From Cytophagales bacterium (GTDB taxonomy: Bacteria; Bacteroidota; Bacteroidia; Cytophagales; Spirosomataceae): a stretch of 64,000 nt of DNA. The stretch spans positions 1 to 64,000 of the forward strand of contig RDXN01000034.1 in the NCBI GenBank assembly GCA_004292855.1, given 5' to 3'. This document shows, in pieces, positions 61,687 through 64,000 of the stretch (position 1 is the stretch's first letter; each line of letters opens with the position of its first letter). The position numbers were made by a program, and so were the translations under genes. Below the pieces are notes generated by a model. That model was not told where the DNA came from, searched no databases, and worked only from the letters and a program-made list of their open reading frames with translations.

Positions 61687-62325
61687 ATGCTTTTCAACGC
61701 CGACACCCATTTGATTGTAGCCATTCAGCTTGGTGTGGCCACGCTGCTGGCATCGCTGGCCAACTGGCTTTTGGTCTCTGACACGCTCTACTTCAACGCC
61801 TACGCCGAGCAACTCAGCTATGAGCAAATTCAGGGTCTGCTCCAACAGGGCGAGCGTTACCAATGGATTGGCTATGTGCTGGTTCCAGTGGTGTATCTAC
61901 TTAAACTGACGCTGGTGGGCAGTTGCCTGAGTTTGTGTTTGTATCTGTGGCGGGGGCAGTTTCAGTTTGGGGCCTGCTTTCGGGTGGCGGCTGTGGCCGA
62001 GACCGTTTTCTGGCTCTCCGCGCTGGGCAAGGTGCTGTGGTTTTTGCTGGTGCAAACCGATTACAATTTGCAGGATTTGCAGTACTTTTTCCCGCTCTCG
62101 GCCTTGAATCTGTTCGATCATCAGACACTCGATCCCTGGCTTGTTTACCCACTCCAACTCCTCAACGTGTTTGAGATGCTTTACTGGCTCATGTTGGCCT
62201 ATGGGCTGGTGAGTGTGGCCGGGGTGTCGTTTGAGCGGGGAATAGGTATGGTGGCTTCGTCCTACGGGGCCGGGTTGCTCTTGTGGGTAGTGCTGGTGAT
62301 GTTCCTAACAGTGAGCCTGACATGA
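61687..62325 (+). CDS. Multi-pass membrane protein of the peptide cassette
   Basis: A 212-residue membrane protein with about five helices (for example IVAIQLGVATLLASLANWLL; WIGYVLVPVVYLLKLTLVG; AGLLLWVVLVMFLTVSL). No domain recognised. The ATG at 61687 follows a frame that is closed upstream. Its stop overlaps the start of the thioredoxin-like gene by 4 bp (ATGA), so the two products are made together. Plausibly part of export, immunity or maturation. Confidence 0.8.
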   Translation: MLFNADTHLIVAIQLGVATLLASLANWLLVSDTLYFNAYAEQLSYEQIQGLLQQGERYQWIGYVLVPVVYLLKLTLVGSCLSLCLYLWRGQFQFGACFRVAAVAETVFWLSALGKVLWFLLVQTDYNLQDLQYFFPLSALNLFDHQTLDPWLVYPLQLLNVFEMLYWLMLAYGLVSVAGVSFERGIGMVASSYGAGLLLWVVLVMFLTVSLT

Positions 62326-62831
62326 GAAAGCTCCTAATCTGGCTCGTGCCTCTGGTGGGGCTAATCTTGCTGGCAAGCTTGGGTTGGCAGGTCAACACCC
62401 GGCTCCACCACAAACAGGCCGTTGCGGAGCGGACCAAAACCCTGCCCCCGTTTGCGGCCCTCAGCACTACAGGCGATACCCTCACGCGCCAAACCTTGCA
62501 ACCTCGCCCCAGTGTGCTGGTGTTTATTGACCCCGATTGCGACCATTGCCGCCAACAGGTGGAACAGTTGCGGAAACACCCCGAACTAGCCGATAAAGCC
62601 ACGCTCATTTTGCTGTCGGCGGCTCCGGTGGCCACGTTGCGGCAGTTTGCCCACACGCACCAATTGACGCAGTTTCCCAATATCCGGCTGGCGCATATGG
62701 ACGCCAAAGTTGCCTATGAGACCTTCGGTTTTACGACCACACCCGATATTCTGATCTACCGCGCCAACGGTCAACTGGCACGGCACTTCCGGGGGCAGGC
62801 AAGCCCGGAGGCCATTGCCCGGTATCTCTAA
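62322..62831 (+). CDS. Membrane-anchored thioredoxin-like protein
   Basis: A 169-residue protein with an N-terminal anchor (LLIWLVPLVGLILLASLGW, residues 4-22) and a thioredoxin-fold domain with active-site cysteines C73 and C76 in FIDPDCDHCRQQVEQL, plus the cis-proline region TTTPDILIYRANG. The catalytic domain would face the periplasm. Given that both exported peptide cores carry two cysteines, it may set or rearrange their disulfides (inference). It overlaps the preceding gene by 4 bp; I chose ATG 62322 for that reason. Confidence 0.85.
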   Translation: MRKLLIWLVPLVGLILLASLGWQVNTRLHHKQAVAERTKTLPPFAALSTTGDTLTRQTLQPRPSVLVFIDPDCDHCRQQVEQLRKHPELADKATLILLSAAPVATLRQFAHTHQLTQFPNIRLAHMDAKVAYETFGFTTTPDILIYRANGQLARHFRGQASPEAIARYL

Positions 62832-62861
62832 AATTCTCGTTTCTTCTTAACAATCAATCTC

Positions 62862-62936
62862 ATGGAACAGATTTTCTCCGTTCTGCTGCTCTTGCTGTTG
62901 CATTTTTTGTTGCCCTTCGCCCGTCCGATGCTCTGA
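62862..62936 (+). CDS. 24-residue hydrophobic micropeptide before the exporter
   Basis: ATG 62862, stop 62934-62936. The product is one leucine-rich hydrophobic segment (IFSVLLLLLLHFLLPFA) with a short tail. It ends one base before the exporter ATG (62938), so ribosomes may pass from one to the other. Too short for homology; could be a real peptide or a translational-coupling leader. Confidence 0.4.
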   Translation: MEQIFSVLLLLLLHFLLPFARPML

Positions 62937-62937
62937 C

Positions 62938-64000
62938 ATGAAGCCCCGCCAACACCTCCAACGCACGCTCGTCCGGCAACAGGACCAATCCGACTGCGGG
63001 GTTGCCTGTCTGGCTTCCCTGTTGCGCTACTACGGCAGCGAGGCCCGTCTGGAACGGCTCCGCGAACTGAGCGGCACCAATCGGCAGGGAACCTCCATGC
63101 TTGGTCTTTACCAAACAGCCAACGCGCTCGGTTTCGAGGCTGAGGGAATGCAGGCCGACAGTGTGGAAAACCTCATCACCGACGTGTCGGCCCCGGTCAT
63201 TTTGCACATCACCCTGATCGACGAAACCACTGGCCAACAACTGGAGCATTATGTGGTTTGCTACGGCTGGGATGCCGCCGAAGGTCAATTCCTCATCGGC
63301 GATCCGGCGCGGGGTGTTGTCACATACACCCGCCAAAAACTGGCCGATGTTTGGAAAAGCCGCATTCTACTCACACTAGCCCCCACCGAGCGGCTTTCTT
63401 TACAAGCTGACCAAAAACGACTGAAACGCCAATGGCTGCTCGGTCTGCTCCGGTCCGATGTGCCGTTGCTGGCAATGGCCACGGGCTTGGGCGTTCTGAC
63501 CGCTGGTTTGGGACTTTCAACGGCCATTTTCTCCCAAAAACTGCTCGACGAGATTTTGCCCAAACACGACACCAAACGGCTGCTTTTGGGGATGGGGTTG
63601 CTGGCCGTTTTGCTACTAGCGCGGGCAGGGTCGGTTTTTTTGCGGGGATTTCTGCTCAACCGCCAAAGCCGGGATTTCAATAATCGGCTTGTCCAGCAGT
63701 TTTTCGATACGCTGCTTTATCTGCCCAAATCGTTTTTCGACAACCGCCGGACGGGGGAACTCATTGCCCGCCTGAACGACACGGCCCGGATTCAACGGAG
63801 CATCAGTTATTTGACGGGCGCAGTGGTGATCAACCTGTTGCTCTTATTGGTTTGCGCGGGGTATATTTTCACCTACTCAGTGCCGCTTGGCTGGGCCACA
63901 TTGCTCTGTATGCCACTCTACGGCGGGCTGATCTGGAGGTATGATCGGATCATTAATCAGGCGCAACAGGCCGTTATGGTGGCATCGGCCCATAACGAGA
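62938..64000 (+). CDS. Peptidase-containing ABC transporter (C39 bacteriocin exporter), partial
   Basis: The first 354 residues of an exporter that cuts double-glycine leaders and pumps the cores out; it runs off the window without a stop. The C39 peptidase domain (residues about 1-145) has its full set: Q14, the nucleophile C20 in QSDCGVACLASL, H104 in LEHYVVCYGW and D122 in IGDPARG. The transmembrane domain follows (MATGLGVLTAGLGLSTAIFS onward; FDNRRTGELIARLNDTARIQ is the family-typical intracellular loop). The ATP-binding domain lies beyond 64000. It completes the link between the two precursors and secretion. Confidence 0.95.
   Translation, partial: MKPRQHLQRTLVRQQDQSDCGVACLASLLRYYGSEARLERLRELSGTNRQGTSMLGLYQTANALGFEAEGMQADSVENLITDVSAPVILHITLIDETTGQQLEHYVVCYGWDAAEGQFLIGDPARGVVTYTRQKLADVWKSRILLTLAPTERLSLQADQKRLKRQWLLGLLRSDVPLLAMATGLGVLTAGLGLSTAIFSQKLLDEILPKHDTKRLLLGMGLLAVLLLARAGSVFLRGFLLNRQSRDFNNRLVQQFFDTLLYLPKSFFDNRRTGELIARLNDTARIQRSISYLTGAVVINLLLLLVCAGYIFTYSVPLGWATLLCMPLYGGLIWRYDRIINQAQQAVMVASAHNE

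Overview
This window looks like a chromosomal segment of a Bacteroidota bacterium of the order Cytophagales, most likely a Spirosoma-like member of the Spirosomataceae (inference). The evidence is a type IX secretion/gliding set (sprE/porW, gldK-gldL-gldM-gldN, a PorP/SprF protein, a protein with a type B sorting domain), Bacteroidota-type promoters (TTG, 20 bp, TAnnTTTG) before rpsT and trxB, a long signal-bearing AtpB, and many lipoprotein and OmpA genes. No rRNA or tRNA gene was recognised.

Layout. 1-251: trailer end of a CRISPR array without cas genes. 0.3-7 kb: a secreted protein, an FAD dehydrogenase, a leucine-rich repeat protein, a FucP-like transporter and a glutaryl-CoA-type dehydrogenase. 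7.1-10.4 kb: a full-length 1098-residue type IIG restriction-modification homologue in which every catalytic motif I can locate is altered; a 189-bp imperfect palindrome overlaps its 3' end. 10.4-15.6 kb: an amidase, a sorting-domain protein, and an ATP synthase operon (atpZ, a small membrane protein, atpB, E, F, H) without atpA or atpG. 15.7-22.9 kb: sprE, a class A penicillin-binding protein, uvrC, a Uma2 nuclease. 23-32 kb: gldN/M/L/K, porP/sprF, hemD, a DUF4271 protein, sucD. 32-48 kb: mostly housekeeping and envelope genes (topoisomerase IB, DUF421, TolC, amidohydrolase, Fic, queE, OmpA/PD40, trxB, M23 peptidase, rpsT, radC). 48-55 kb: haloperoxidase, dnaG, a small AT-rich foreign patch with an IS3 remnant, a TolB-like protein, a lipase-like hydrolase. 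55.5-58.5 kb: a stress-protein island (OmpA, TUDOR, broken DUF3140, PA2169-type, two YtxH proteins).

The most interesting region is 59.9-64.0 kb. A LuxR-type regulator is followed by four evenly spaced GTACAnnTGTAC palindromes, then two unannotated 56-residue precursor genes. Each has a 15-residue double-glycine leader and a 41-residue core with two cysteines, and each gene is followed by a long stem-loop. After them come two tiny membrane-protein genes (possible immunity), a multi-pass membrane protein, a membrane-anchored CxxC thioredoxin-like protein, a 24-residue hydrophobic peptide, and an ABC transporter with an intact C39 leader peptidase that runs off the window. I read this as a two-peptide, possibly disulfide-bonded bacteriocin-like secretion cassette.

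Intergenic DNA is rich in palindromic dispersed repeats of several families. In two genes (the OmpA/PD40 protein and the DUF4271 protein) such repeat sequence encodes the hydrophobic core of the signal peptide.
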